Assembly: GCA_943331005.2 (NCBI GenBank)
Contig: CALQJX020000033.1
Span: 1 to 33,343, forward strand
Length of the DNA: 33,343 nucleotides
Origin: Bordetella parapertussis
Lineage (GTDB): Bacteria; Bacteroidota; Bacteroidia; Chitinophagales; Chitinophagaceae
Direction: 5' to 3'
Part shown: positions 33,157 to 33,343 of the stretch, piece by piece
Layout of the letters: each line of letters starts with the position of its first letter
Position numbering within the stretch: position 1 is the first letter of the stretch
The notes under the pieces: generated by a model
Databases searched by the model: none
What the model was told of the DNA's origin: nothing
What the model saw: the letters and a program-made list of their open reading frames with translations, nothing else
Program-made: the position numbers and the translations under genes

Positions 33157-33343
33157 TAAAGGTTACAATAGAGTAACAAAATTGTGGAAAGTTATAGGAT
33201 ACTATTGTAGTAATAAAGGCAAAATTTGTAACTCGCCTCCAGAATTTGACCTGCTCCCCTATCCTTCTAAAAAGTTTTTTTAGCAAGTACATTTCCTACA
33301 TTTCCTACATTCTTTCATGATCTTGTGTAGATAATGTAGCAAA
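33157..33343. other. Non-coding right edge with a short tandem repeat
   Basis: No gene or promoter is recognised. A 9-bp unit TACATTTCC occurs twice in tandem (33288-33305) with a partial third copy TACAT. A weak inverted repeat CTACAT/ATGTAG lies just before the window end. Probably the upstream region of a gene outside the window. Confidence 0.5.

Overview
The window is chromosomal DNA of a Bacteroidota bacterium, most likely of the Chitinophagales/Chitinophagaceae type; the exact taxon is inference. The evidence: three proteins end in a type IX secretion (T9SS) sorting domain, gldE lies beside ssb and mutY, the succinate dehydrogenase is the three-gene sdhCAB form, and the Bacteroidota -7 promoter element TAnnTTTG precedes many genes, in the best cases with TTTG 19 bp upstream. 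Genes are mostly short units on both strands, closed by strong hairpin terminators.

Layout. 1-2715: the tail of one T9SS cargo gene and a complete 774-aa Ig-like T9SS cargo. 2896-7630: two divergent SAM methyltransferases from back-to-back promoters; the right-hand one is followed by a 1005-aa fusion of a family-2 glycosyltransferase, a multi-pass GT-C-like membrane domain and C-terminal TPRs. 7696-8259: a small membrane-anchored protein whose frame is cut by a single in-frame TAA. 8334-16528: mainly housekeeping genes: NADP-isocitrate dehydrogenase, a small lipoprotein, the N-terminal half of transketolase, then mutY-ssb-gldE, two small membrane proteins (YqaE/Pmp3-like and DUF2892-like) and an aspartate-type aminotransferase. 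16569-20071: a TMTC-like membrane/TPR protein followed by a PagL-like outer-membrane lipid A deacylase. 20516-27656: a 2360-aa T9SS adhesin with 26 Big_2-like repeats plus two modules of another type. 27671-31369: sdhCAB. 31587-32648: a tiny secreted Lys/Ala-rich protein and ccmB. 32746-33156: tRNA-Gly(GCC) and tRNA-Leu(UAA), each with its own promoter and terminator.

How the parts may work together. The window mixes core metabolism (icd, sdhCAB, transketolase, aminotransferase) and DNA maintenance (mutY, ssb) with an envelope programme: large T9SS-exported repeat proteins, a gliding gene, a lipid A-modifying enzyme and two independent membrane proteins that join a GT-C-like fold to TPRs. The last two are the best candidates for something undescribed. 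A polyprenyl-phosphate-sugar synthase fused to a lumenal-type glycosyltransferase and TPRs, and a bacterial relative of the eukaryotic O-mannosyltransferases TMTC1-4, could glycosylate exported proteins or envelope glycans. That role is inference; the sequence directly supports the domain order and motifs.
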